A stretch of DNA of 64,000 bases, taken from the NCBI GenBank assembly GCA_029266615.1, contig JAQSWN010000021.1, positions 57,093 to 121,092 of the forward strand. Reading direction: 5' to 3'. Shown piece by piece: positions 9,601 to 17,035 of this stretch. The position numbers were made by a program, and so were the translations under genes. Each line of letters starts with the position of its first letter. Positions within the stretch are counted from its first letter, which is position 1. A model generated the notes under the pieces. It did no database searches, was not told the origin of the DNA, and saw only the letters and a list, made by a program, of their open reading frames with translations. Origin of the DNA: Polyangiaceae bacterium. GTDB lineage: Bacteria > Myxococcota_A > Polyangia > Polyangiales > Polyangiaceae.

Positions 9601-12600
9601 CCGCGCGGCTCGCGTCGTGCGTCGTGCGAATCGAGAGCGCGCGACGATACACCTCGATCGCGCCCGGCTCGTCCGCGAGGTGCTCGCCCTTGATGGCGCC
9701 GAGCTTGGCGAGAATGTCCAGCCGCTCGTCATCCGTGTCGCACAAGCCGAGGTGCCGCTCGTAGGTGTCCGACAAGTCTTCCCAGCGGCGGGCGGAAGCG
9801 AACAGAGCCTCGAGCGCGGAGAGCGAGTCGCGGCTCGGGCCAAATTCGGCGACGAGCGCTTGGTAAGAGTCGATGGCTTCAGGGACGGAGTCGAGCTTCT
9901 TCCACAGCGTCTCGGCTTCCCGCGTCATCAGCGAGCGACGCAGCTCCGCGTCAGTGCTGGCCTCGCGGCGTCGCTGCAGCACGTTCACCAAGTCCCGGTA
10001 GCGTCCAGCGCTATCGTAGAGTCGGTCGAGCGCGGCGAGCGCCTCGGCGTCGTCGGGATTCTCTTCCACGCGCGCGCGCCACGCGGCGATGGCTCCCGCT
10101 TCGTCGTTCAGCACGCTCTGGCTCAACGTGCCGAGGCGGCCGAAAAGCTCGCGCCGAACGGCGCCGTCCTGCTCGTGCTGGACCTGGAGCTTGAGCATTT
10201 CCGACAGCTTCAGGCTCTCTCCGGAGGATATGTAGAGACGCTCGAGAGACTTGGCCGCGGGCAAGACGAGCGCGGCGTCGCTCTCGTCCAGCTTCAGGAT
10301 GCGGCGGTAGGTTGCCTCCGCGCGGCTCGGATCCGCCAGCAGCTCTTCGTAGGTGCGCGCGACCGCGGTGAGGATTTCTCCCTTGGCCGCCGACGTATCT
10401 GCCTTCTCCGCCGCTTTGGTGAGGACGTCCGCCACGCGCTCGTGGGCCGACACGCGACGCCCGATTTCCAGCAGGCGCGTGCGGGCCTCCGCGTCCAGTG
10501 GATCCATGGGCACCAGCTCCGCGAGCGCGTCGAGCGCGCCTTGGTCGTCATGCAGCCGGTCGTCCCGGAGCATGGATATTCGGCGCAACAGCTCGCGGCG
10601 CTCCTCCACCACCTCCGCCGACGTGAGCGACTCGAGGCGGATCGCGAGGACGCGTACCAAGTCCCGCACTTCGTCGCGGGTCTCGTAGACGGTCTCCAGC
10701 GCTCGGGCCGCGCGCGGCCTCAGCTCGCCGATGGCGAGCATGCGCTCGGCCAGCTCGCGCGCTTCGTAGTCACCGACGCGCTCACGCAGCACGTCTTCCA
10801 CGTGACCCATCGCCTTTTCCGGGTAGAGCAGGTCCAGCTGCAGCTTGGCGAGTCGGAGCTTCAGCTCGAACACGTCGTCGCCGGTCGCGGTCTCCAAGCG
10901 CCGCTCGAGCAACGCGGAGAGCTCCGGGTTCTTGCCCTGCTTCAGGTACAAGCGGTCGAGCGCGCGAATGGCGGCGTCGTGCCCGGGATCGATTTCCAGG
11001 ATGCGCTCGTAGTAGGTGGTCGCTTTCGCGGCGTCCTCGATGATCTCCTCGCAGATGAGCGCTACCTCCACGAGCATGTCCACGCGTCGGCCGAGGTCGT
11101 CCGTCGCGCGGGAGGCGCGGTCGTACAGCGCCTCGAGCTCACCCCAGCGCTCCGCGGCGGTGAGGATGTCTTTGAGCCGCTGAAACGCGGCTTCATTGCT
11201 GGGCTGAATCGAGAGCACGCGCTCTAGGTACGGAGTCGCGCCGATCGGATCGCCTAGTTTGTCCTCGTGCAGCCGCGCCGCGCGCTCGGAGAGCTCACTC
11301 TCTAGCGATGCGTCGAGCTTACCGCGCAGCACCTCGCGCAGGGCTTCGGCCAAGTCCGTGGGGCGACCGGCGGAGCCGGCCAGGCTGTCCGCGCGGTCCC
11401 AGAGCGCGAGCTCGTTCGGAAACTCGCGCACGGCCTGGAGAACGACGTCGAGCGCACTGCCGTGCGCGCCGAGCTTTTGCTCGTGAACGTCCGCCAAGCG
11501 ACCGTAAAGCGCCAAGCGCTCGGACGGCTCCTGGACCTGCTCGAGAAGGACGGTCAAAGCCGACGCCTCGCGCCGGGCCTCACCGCCGCTCGCGTAACGC
11601 TGAGCGAGGACATCCGCGGCGCGCGCGCGCACCTCGGGTACGTTCACCAGCCGCTCCAACACCGACATGGCCCGCGGGCTTTGCGCGTCCGAGCTCAAAG
11701 CCGAAATCGCGCTCGCGAGCGCGTCCGCCGGGCGGTTGAGCTTCTCCAAATACAGCTCCGCCAGCTCGACTTCGCGCTCCGCGCGTACCTCTCCCGAAAC
11801 CGCGTCGCGGTGCTGGGCGATGATTTGCGCGGCGCTGGCGGCGTCCCCCGCGGAGAGCAGCAAGCGCGGCAAGCTCGAGAGGGCGCGGTCGTCCGCTCCC
11901 GCGAGCTCCAGCATGCGGCGGTAGAGCCTGATCGCCGCTTCCGGCGACTCGAACACGGCTTCTTCGAGCGTCGCCCACTCGCCCAGCAGCCGCAGTCGCT
12001 CTTCGTCCGAAGGCGCGCTCGTGACGCGCAGCTCCAAAAGCCAACGCAAGTCGTCGCGCCGGTCGTGCCGGCGGAGGATACCTTCCAGCTCGCCCGCCGC
12101 GTCGGCATCCGCCGGGTCGCGTTCGAGCATCTGCTTGTACACCTTCACCGCGTCGTCCGTGCGAGAGAGCTCGTCTGCGTACACTCGCGCGAGCTTCAGC
12201 TCCAGCGTGCGCCGCGCGCTCTCCGGCGCGGACTTGACGGGCTCCGCGGCCGCTGCGGGCTCAGCCGAGTCGGGCTTCTTCTTGCCCTTTTTGCCTCGTT
12301 TCGGCGCCGCCGCGGCGGGAGCCGAATCCTTGGCCGCGACGGGGGGCGGCGCGTCCGTCACCTCTGCGCTCACGGTCGCGAGGCGCGCTTCCAGCACGTC
12401 CACGAACGAATCCCACGTGCCGGCCGCGCGCGACGTTTCCTCCAGCATCTCGAGCGAGAGCGCGTTGTCAGGCGAGAGCTCATAGGCCTTGCGTGCGTAA
12501 CCCGCCGCGGCCTTGCGATCGCCCAGGCGCTTGCCCGAGACGTCCACCAGGCGTCCGAGTAGCTCGAGCTTCTCGGACTCGGTCTCGGACTTCTCGAGCA

Positions 12601-15031
12601 AGAGCTCGTAGAGCGGCACCAGCCGCGCCCACTTCTCGTCCTTTTCGTACAGCGGCAACAGCGCGCGCGCGGCGCGGGTGTCGGCCGGGTCCACGCTCAA
12701 AATGCGATCGTACGAACGGAAGGCGCGCTCTGGCTGGCTCAGCTTCTCTTCGTAAACACGCGCCGCGCGGTAAGACAGCGCAATCTTGCTCTCCTTGTCC
12801 TTGGCGCGATCGGCGGCGGTGGACAAAACCTCGGACAAGCCTTCCCAGTCGTTCTGGCTGCCGTAGAGGGATTCGAGCGCGTCGAAGTCGGCCGCACCCA
12901 AGTAAGACTCTCGCAAGACGCGGAGCGCGCGCGAGTGGCCCGGAGAAAGCGCGAGCACGCGGCGCCAAGTGTCGACGGCTTTCTCCGCGTTTTGCAGCTG
13001 GTCCGCGTAGACAGTGCCGAGCTTCTGCAACGCGGCGAGCTTTCCCGCCGGTTCCCCCTCGAGCTCCACGCGACGCTCGAGCGCGGAGGCGAGCGTGGGG
13101 TAGTCACGACTGCGCTCGGCGAGCTTCTCGAGCGCGTCCAGGACCTCGCCCCGCGTGGGGTCGATTTCGAGCGTTTGCTGGTAGAGCGCGATCGCGTCCA
13201 TCGGGCGGTTCAAGCGCTCCGCGGCGAGCGCGGCCATTTCGCGCAAGAGCGGGAGCTGCTTGACGCCTTCGGCTTGCTTCAAGTCCGCCGCATACAGCTC
13301 GTAAAGCGGCGCCCAGGCGCGACGCTTGCGGTACAGCTCCTCGAGCCGCTCGCGCGCTTCGCGGTCGTCCGGAGCGACCTTGAGCAAGGCTGCGTACGCC
13401 TCGGTCGCGTTCTGCGCGTTGGAGAATTGGTCGAGCCAGCGACGCGCAGCGGCGCGGTAGAGCTCCTTCTTCTCCTCGACGTCGGGTGTGATCTCCGCAA
13501 GCTTCATCTGGTTGGTGATGAGGTCGCGGTGACGGCCGAGCTTGTCGTAGAGCGAGACGAGCTCGCGCATCTCCACCACGTCTTGCTCGTCCAACTTGTC
13601 GTCGAGCTGGACGATTTGTCCGAGCACGGAGAGGAGCGCGGTGTCGCTCTTGATGTACTGGCGGTAGACGGTCGCGACCTCGCGCAGCACCGTGATGCGC
13701 TCTTGGTACTTTTCGTTCGGCAGCCGCTCCAGCTCTTGCCGGAGCAGCTCCACGAGCGCGTTGTAACCCTGCGTCTGCTTGTACAGGCGCTTCAACGCGT
13801 CGCGCGCCTCCACGTTGTCGGGGTCTTGGCGCAGCACGCTCTTGTACTGCTCGACCGCTTTTTGCGCGTTCTCCTGGCCTTCCGCCATCTTGCCCAGCTG
13901 GGCGCTGAGCTGCGTGCGGTCCTTGCTACCTTCGGGCAGCGCGCGCGCGGCGCTCTGAAGGATTTCCATCAGGCGCGTGTCGTCGTTCAAGCCCGCGCAG
14001 TACTCGCGGAAGAAGCCGAGCATACCGGGGTTCGCCGGCTCGACCTTGCGAATGCGCTCGAACCACGGCTCCGCGTCGGCCGGCTTCTCCAGCTTCTTCC
14101 AGTGCAGCATCGCGATCTGCAGCATGTCGCCGATGCGCTCGGCGTCGCTCGAGCCCTTGGCCTTCACCTCTCGCTCGTAGAGCACCACCAGGTCCGCCCA
14201 GCGCTCCGAGCTCGAATACAGATCCGAGAGGAATTCCTTGGCTTCGGCGTGGTCCGGGCCGTCTCGCAGCACGCTGTTGTAGGCGCGCGCGGCGCGCTCT
14301 GTGTCCCCCAGCTCTTGCGCGTACACGCGCGCGAGGCGCACGCCCGCCGCGATTCGCGCCTGCGCCGTCTCCCCTCGATCGGCGAGCCGCTCGAGCACGC
14401 CCGCGACGTCCTCGTAACGGTCTTTTTGCCGGTACAGGTGCTCCAGCAGGCGGCTCGCGGGCTCGTTCGTCGGATCCAAGCGCACGGCTTGCTCCAGTCG
14501 ATCCACGGCCGCTTCGAAGGCGGCCTCGTCACTACCGAAACGGACGTCCATCTCCGCGGCGCGCATCAGCATCGCGCTCTTGTAGGCTTCGTCGCTCGCG
14601 CCTTCGGCCTCGCTCAAATAGCTCGCGCGGAGGTCGGCGTGACGTTGCCGACGGCTTTCCTGATCCGAAAGCGCCTTGGAAGCTTCTTCGTCGTTCGGCT
14701 GGATCTCGAGCAGCCGCAAGTACGCCACGGCAGAGCCGTCTTCGTCGAACAGCTGCTCCGAAAGGAGCTTCGCTTGCTCACGCACCAACACGCCCTCGCG
14801 CGGCGTGCCTTGCGCCTGCGCGACCGCCAGCTCCAGCAGCTTGCCGGCCGCAAGCCACTCACCCCGCTCGGCATGCTTCTCGCGCGCGGCGTCGAGGAGC
14901 CGTGCCAGCTCCTCCCTCGAAAGATCGCCGCCTTCTTCCTTCACGGACGCTTGCAGCGCTTCCCAAGCTTGCTTCGAACCCGGTTCTGCCTGCAGTTTTC
15001 CAAGCGCGGTGCGGATCGTCTGAGAATCCAT
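3674..15031 (-). CDS. Giant tetratricopeptide-repeat protein, 3785 residues
   Basis: A single uninterrupted frame of more than 11 kb made almost wholly of degenerate TPR units. They recur as A..YE.IL..DP....A...L..LY followed by a partner helix with a WxxLxxLYER-type ending. The number of repeats is of the order of a hundred. There is no signal peptide or membrane segment, so it should be a cytoplasmic alpha-solenoid scaffold. One low-complexity Ala/Pro/Lys linker, about residues 895-935 (12.23-12.37 kb), with the basic run KRGKKGKKK, splits the solenoid into a shorter N-terminal and a much longer C-terminal part. The ATG at 15031 is preceded by GAGGAAAAG. It heads the operon with the MlaE/MlaF-like genes, suggesting a scaffold or assembly role for envelope machinery (inference). 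Extreme length and lack of frameshifts argue that it is under selection. Confidence 0.9.
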   Translation of the reverse strand: MDSQTIRTALGKLQAEPGSKQAWEALQASVKEEGGDLSREELARLLDAAREKHAERGEWLAAGKLLELAVAQAQGTPREGVLVREQAKLLSEQLFDEDGSAVAYLRLLEIQPNDEEASKALSDQESRRQRHADLRASYLSEAEGASDEAYKSAMLMRAAEMDVRFGSDEAAFEAAVDRLEQAVRLDPTNEPASRLLEHLYRQKDRYEDVAGVLERLADRGETAQARIAAGVRLARVYAQELGDTERAARAYNSVLRDGPDHAEAKEFLSDLYSSSERWADLVVLYEREVKAKGSSDAERIGDMLQIAMLHWKKLEKPADAEPWFERIRKVEPANPGMLGFFREYCAGLNDDTRLMEILQSAARALPEGSKDRTQLSAQLGKMAEGQENAQKAVEQYKSVLRQDPDNVEARDALKRLYKQTQGYNALVELLRQELERLPNEKYQERITVLREVATVYRQYIKSDTALLSVLGQIVQLDDKLDEQDVVEMRELVSLYDKLGRHRDLITNQMKLAEITPDVEEKKELYRAAARRWLDQFSNAQNATEAYAALLKVAPDDREARERLEELYRKRRAWAPLYELYAADLKQAEGVKQLPLLREMAALAAERLNRPMDAIALYQQTLEIDPTRGEVLDALEKLAERSRDYPTLASALERRVELEGEPAGKLAALQKLGTVYADQLQNAEKAVDTWRRVLALSPGHSRALRVLRESYLGAADFDALESLYGSQNDWEGLSEVLSTAADRAKDKESKIALSYRAARVYEEKLSQPERAFRSYDRILSVDPADTRAARALLPLYEKDEKWARLVPLYELLLEKSETESEKLELLGRLVDVSGKRLGDRKAAAGYARKAYELSPDNALSLEMLEETSRAAGTWDSFVDVLEARLATVSAEVTDAPPPVAAKDSAPAAAAPKRGKKGKKKPDSAEPAAAAEPVKSAPESARRTLELKLARVYADELSRTDDAVKVYKQMLERDPADADAAGELEGILRRHDRRDDLRWLLELRVTSAPSDEERLRLLGEWATLEEAVFESPEAAIRLYRRMLELAGADDRALSSLPRLLLSAGDAASAAQIIAQHRDAVSGEVRAEREVELAELYLEKLNRPADALASAISALSSDAQSPRAMSVLERLVNVPEVRARAADVLAQRYASGGEARREASALTVLLEQVQEPSERLALYGRLADVHEQKLGAHGSALDVVLQAVREFPNELALWDRADSLAGSAGRPTDLAEALREVLRGKLDASLESELSERAARLHEDKLGDPIGATPYLERVLSIQPSNEAAFQRLKDILTAAERWGELEALYDRASRATDDLGRRVDMLVEVALICEEIIEDAAKATTYYERILEIDPGHDAAIRALDRLYLKQGKNPELSALLERRLETATGDDVFELKLRLAKLQLDLLYPEKAMGHVEDVLRERVGDYEARELAERMLAIGELRPRAARALETVYETRDEVRDLVRVLAIRLESLTSAEVVEERRELLRRISMLRDDRLHDDQGALDALAELVPMDPLDAEARTRLLEIGRRVSAHERVADVLTKAAEKADTSAAKGEILTAVARTYEELLADPSRAEATYRRILKLDESDAALVLPAAKSLERLYISSGESLKLSEMLKLQVQHEQDGAVRRELFGRLGTLSQSVLNDEAGAIAAWRARVEENPDDAEALAALDRLYDSAGRYRDLVNVLQRRREASTDAELRRSLMTREAETLWKKLDSVPEAIDSYQALVAEFGPSRDSLSALEALFASARRWEDLSDTYERHLGLCDTDDERLDILAKLGAIKGEHLADEPGAIEVYRRALSIRTTHDASRAALGKLLESPENATRREAALILKPIFEAEGNHERLLTTQLIEVDTTDDPIEKLNGLEAAMKVAEGPLNDPQRAFGLAERAVRSAVGHADLVPWFNHLERLATATSRQAEYVKLLAEVVPEIFDGEVQLIVTLKIADLARHQLADRELARTYYKKALELRAEDKRALSALESLYEESGDARNLLEILERRTEVAENDEERKSLLFRRAKLLSEALSERRRAIEVYETILDISLERDALTALESLYTSESMWGELVALYERQLDAKLGEPAALHVAIARVASRHQNNVGRAFDELESALSAERQHEGAIAELERLVNDAPDPQERARAAALLEPVYLLRADFGKVMNTIRARLEASGDPDERRELLTRLAKLYEEQKEDYRAALDTVARLLSEDPSDTGTIAELERLAKVASAERRLAEIYADELKKIETDDESSVKLARRTGELFRDLNEGDLALSFFRRALAFEPESKSLFGSVDQLLEKAGRDEERVALYRQGLEHRFEPGERLQLLHTMAGLQKGALAKPDDAIETYRQALEVQDDDAVSLDALTELYRSRSRWDDLAELYLRRAESAPSAEQGAQYRLALARLHQEQNQIERAVDQLQEITSSLPRHQEAITALEQLRKRPEHTERIVDILRPLYEAADDWRRQIQLNEDRYQLAEDAADKVRVLRETAELWEKRGDDLNRARRALEAAVKLDPDDADTRAEYERLVEKTAAWDALTDAYEAVLEEHPDLRDRRDILATLANVHNSRRDDPRRALAAYERLFAADESDIEPLNKMESLATLLSDWQVLVRVLTAKAELLPNDEERASVWRRVAEAKRDMLDDAPGAIAGYEKALDLDPESAFTVDCLIELYETKGDAARLVELYQRRVELTQDDDDLKYTLLVSAAACYDKQLSDKRKAIEVLEQALQVRPGDGGVLASLNRLYRSEAMWPELLDSLRLQAGAAEGPAERAQIRKEIGNILASKLESFEDALDSYRLALEEAPTDGEVIAAVREIGGGHEDLRRTVAEILVPVLEQSGRHVELVDVLELRLTVETEPTERVQTLRTIARVQEANLGKQAEAESALLRAISEVPDDGELHVELERLSRATGGFGRYADALSDRAGSTFEPDVARELYVRLGRIAEVELKDDRRAVNAYKRAGEQAGDQPDLLDALDRLHSRLNEHEAVADVLERRVTVESSDERQADLYFRLAQIQIERFQEPARGLGSLRMALERVPAHDPAIAELEKLVDNEELFEEVSEILESVYRARGMTDRLAKLYEKRVGFADSVEGRIDMRRSLARVLEEEAKDPRAAQRVIELGLAEAPEDTALLEELERLAPITGEWDKACQALDSAIALKSDLSPESGVELAMRLSRWYREKVGDNAAAEAALKRALSFEDTNDEVLQAIEQLQSAPGRELDLFGTLRRRAKLQVDESRREELYRQAKSLAEKSGDSAAAESVLRELLAQDDTNLWALSELCRLREAAGDYTETFKLTVRQAELTADAGSVRALRRRAAEVARDKLSDTAKATELFEQLFEDEPSDQESAAALRALYPMAGRHQDLGRLLERLVDMAESPSARTALRLELAQLNRDKFESMDAAIELLRAVLDEEPGQSEAVVALSELYEKTQRDEELADLLSTQISAAQARGDTASELRFQVRLGEVYDGRLGDRSRAIDTYRGVLERDPNHQGALEALARLYKAQNDLAAASEITSRLLDMASGAPAVALALELGETEQKLGNAEQAARAFERGLTHDEASAELRDRLRVLYQTEGAWDKLGSLLSRDAELASKPEEAIKLLQRAAQIQSKERGDHVAAAELLERASKLKPDDREILLELCDQYSASGRGKAAAEVLQRIVDSFGTKRTKELGEIHRRLAAAYLADSEVQRALEELDKAFRIEPGNVNVLTLLGSVAMQVGDHKKAQQMYRALLLQKLDEVNGPIKKSMVFFRLGQIHEQLDEKAKAVQMYERAVQTDGLEDAKARLSALKG

Positions 15032-15253
15032 TTAGCTTTTCTTTTCCTCGTTCAGCCGAGGCCCTGAGAGCAGGGCGGGCCACTTCCGAGCGTGGGTGGT
15101 CGGCTCTTGGCGGAAGCCAACGTCATGACGTCTCGGAGCCAGATCGGGTGTCAGTCGCGGAGGTCCCTCCCTCGCATAGAAGAGCGAGGGCCGCCGAGAG
15201 TACGCCGCGGAATGAGGCGTTACAAGCGCTCGAAACCGCTCGGTTTTGGAGCG
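15032..15253. other. Intergenic region upstream of the giant TPR gene
   Basis: About 220 bp between the start of the giant TPR gene and the stop of the TPR lipoprotein gene. It must carry the promoter of the TPR-mlaE-mlaF operon. The only clear signal is the purine-rich GAGGAAAAGAAAAG just before the ATG at 15031. I could not pick a convincing -35/-10 pair. Confidence 0.4.
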
Positions 15254-16105
15254 TTACGGAGCCGGAACGGAGGCCGGGTGAGCGGATGTGCGCCGCGCGA
15301 GCTCGCGCCGCTGTCGGGCGACGACCGCGGGGCTTGCCCCGAGGCGAGCGGCGCGGTCGAGCGCATGACGCGCGTCTTCGAAACGCCCGAGTCCCATGAG
15401 CGTGAAGGACCGGCCGAGCTGGGCGTCGGCAAAGCTCGGTCTACTTGCGGCGATGGCGTCGTACTGCACGAGCGCAGCGGCGAGATCGCCCCGTGTCAGC
15501 GCCAGCGTCGCCAAGCCGACTCGGTTTTCCAGAGCGCGCGGGTCGGCCAGGAGGCCAGCCCGGTAGGCGCGCTCGGCGGCGACGAGCTCCCCGCGCGATA
15601 ACTGCACTAGGCCGAGGGCATGCCAGGCAGTGGGATTCTTAGGACCGCGTCGGACCGCCTCTTGGAGCCGTGGCGCCGCCAGCTCCAGCTCGCCCCACCT
15701 CGCCGCGCGCAGGCCCCCGGTCAAAGGACCGAGTGGGTCCGCCGGAGCTTGCCTGGCCGCTGCGTCATAAGCAGCAAGGGCCTCGTCGAACCGGTGCGCC
15801 AGCTCCATCGCGTGCCCCAGCTCAACGAGGGGGATGGGGCTCTTTGGTCCGAGCTGCCGCTCCAGTTGCGCGACCTGCTCCTGTGCCGCCCCGAGCTGCC
15901 CACGTGACGCCTCGACGCGGACCAGTAGGCGACGCTCCGGCAGCGCGGCGGGATTTTTGGCGAGGTAGCCGCGAAGAAGCCATGCCGCCTCCTCATGTTG
16001 GCCCTTTTCGGTGAGCATCGTAGCGCGAGGCAGCGGTGACGCCGCCGCACCGCAAGCGGCGAGCGCCGAGCACAAGCCGACGATAGAAAGCAGCCTCGCG
16101 AGCAT
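15254..16105 (-). CDS. TPR-repeat lipoprotein
   Basis: A 283-residue exported protein. The signal peptide ends SALAAC with Cys18 as the lipid-modified residue. The rest is TPR helices (for example EEAAWLLRGYLAKNPAALP, ELGHAMELAHRFDEALAAYD, WHALGLVQLSRGELVAAER), about six repeats. It is probably a periplasmic protein-interaction scaffold, similar in role to PilF/NlpI-type TPR lipoproteins, but I cannot assign a system. It is divergent from the acyl-CoA dehydrogenase gene with only about 45 bp between starts, so the promoters must overlap. Confidence 0.82.
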   Translation of the reverse strand: MLARLLSIVGLCSALAACGAAASPLPRATMLTEKGQHEEAAWLLRGYLAKNPAALPERRLLVRVEASRGQLGAAQEQVAQLERQLGPKSPIPLVELGHAMELAHRFDEALAAYDAAARQAPADPLGPLTGGLRAARWGELELAAPRLQEAVRRGPKNPTAWHALGLVQLSRGELVAAERAYRAGLLADPRALENRVGLATLALTRGDLAAALVQYDAIAASRPSFADAQLGRSFTLMGLGRFEDARHALDRAARLGASPAVVARQRRELARRTSAHPASVPAP

Positions 16106-16150
16106 CCGGCCGCCATGTTACCTCTACCGGCGACCGCGGGGCACCGACGC

Positions 16151-17035
16151 ATGAGCACCGAACCGAATGCGATTGAAAGCGTGGCAGTCGTGGGCGCCGG
16201 CCAGATGGGCGCGGGCATCGCGCAGGTCGCGGCGCGTGCCGGCCTGCAGGTCGTCCTGTCGGACCAGGCCGAATCGCAAGCGGCGCAGGCAGTCGCCAAA
16301 TTGAAGGCGAGACTCGAGCGTCAAGAAAGCGAAGGCAAGGTGCCTCCTGGCACCGCGGCCGACGTCGTAGGGAAAATCCGTACGGGCGGCCCGCTGTTCG
16401 GCGTCGCGGATGCGGACCTCGTCATCGAGGCCGCCCCGGAATCGTTGGAGCTGAAGTCGGCGTTGTTCCGGAGCTTGAGCGCGCTCGCAAAGCCGTCGGC
16501 CATCCTGGCCAGTAACACCTCGAGCTTATCCATCACGCGCTTGGGGAGGGAAACGACCCGACCGCAGCTGGTCGTCGGTATGCACTTCATGAACCCGGTG
16601 CCGGTCATGAAGCTGGTGGAGGTGGTGCGCGGCGCCCTCACGGCCGAGGCTACCCTAAAGAGTGTGGTGGCCTTGGCGGACCGGTTCGGCAAGCAGAGCA
16701 TCGTCAGCCAAGACCGGCCGGGCTTCTTGGTGAACCGCATCCTCATTCCTCTCCTCAACGAGGCGTGCTTCGCGCTCGAGGAAGGAGTGGGCACCAAAGA
16801 GGACATCGACGCGGGGGCTCGGCTCGGGCTGGGTCACCCGCTGGGCCCGCTGGAGCTCGCCGACTTGATCGGGCTGGACACCGTGCTCTCGATCGCCGAA
16901 ATCCTGCATCGGGATTTCGGCGATCCGAAGTACCGCCCCTGCGCGGGGCTCAGAAACTTGGTGCAGGCCGGGCTGCTCGGCCGTAAGACGGGCCGCGGTT
17001 TCTACGTCTATGATCAGAATGGGAAAAAGAGCTGA
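16151..17035 (+). CDS. 3-hydroxyacyl-CoA (3-hydroxybutyryl-CoA) dehydrogenase
   Basis: A 294-residue NAD(P)-dependent dehydrogenase of the Hbd/PaaH family, converting 3-hydroxyacyl-CoA and 3-ketoacyl-CoA in beta-oxidation or butyrate/PHB-type metabolism. The Rossmann motif VVGAGQMGAG is at the N-terminus (about residues 13-22). The catalytic His lies in GMHFMNPVPVMKLVEVV (about His145), and the dimerisation/C-terminal domain holds DRPGFLVNRILIPLLNEA and GLGHPLGPLELADLIGLD. I chose the ATG at 16151 because it puts the Rossmann strand at the usual distance. An in-frame ATG at 16115 would add twelve residues. The 3' end overlaps the following lipoprotein gene by 26 bp, indicating translational coupling. 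Confidence 0.93.
   Translation: MSTEPNAIESVAVVGAGQMGAGIAQVAARAGLQVVLSDQAESQAAQAVAKLKARLERQESEGKVPPGTAADVVGKIRTGGPLFGVADADLVIEAAPESLELKSALFRSLSALAKPSAILASNTSSLSITRLGRETTRPQLVVGMHFMNPVPVMKLVEVVRGALTAEATLKSVVALADRFGKQSIVSQDRPGFLVNRILIPLLNEACFALEEGVGTKEDIDAGARLGLGHPLGPLELADLIGLDTVLSIAEILHRDFGDPKYRPCAGLRNLVQAGLLGRKTGRGFYVYDQNGKKS

Noticed and set aside
3674-15067. Long open frames on the plus strand inside the giant TPR gene (several over 300 codons)
   Set aside because: They are Arg/Leu/Val-rich antisense reading frames created by high GC at the third codon position. They show no family motif and no ribosome sites, while the minus frame is continuous TPR.
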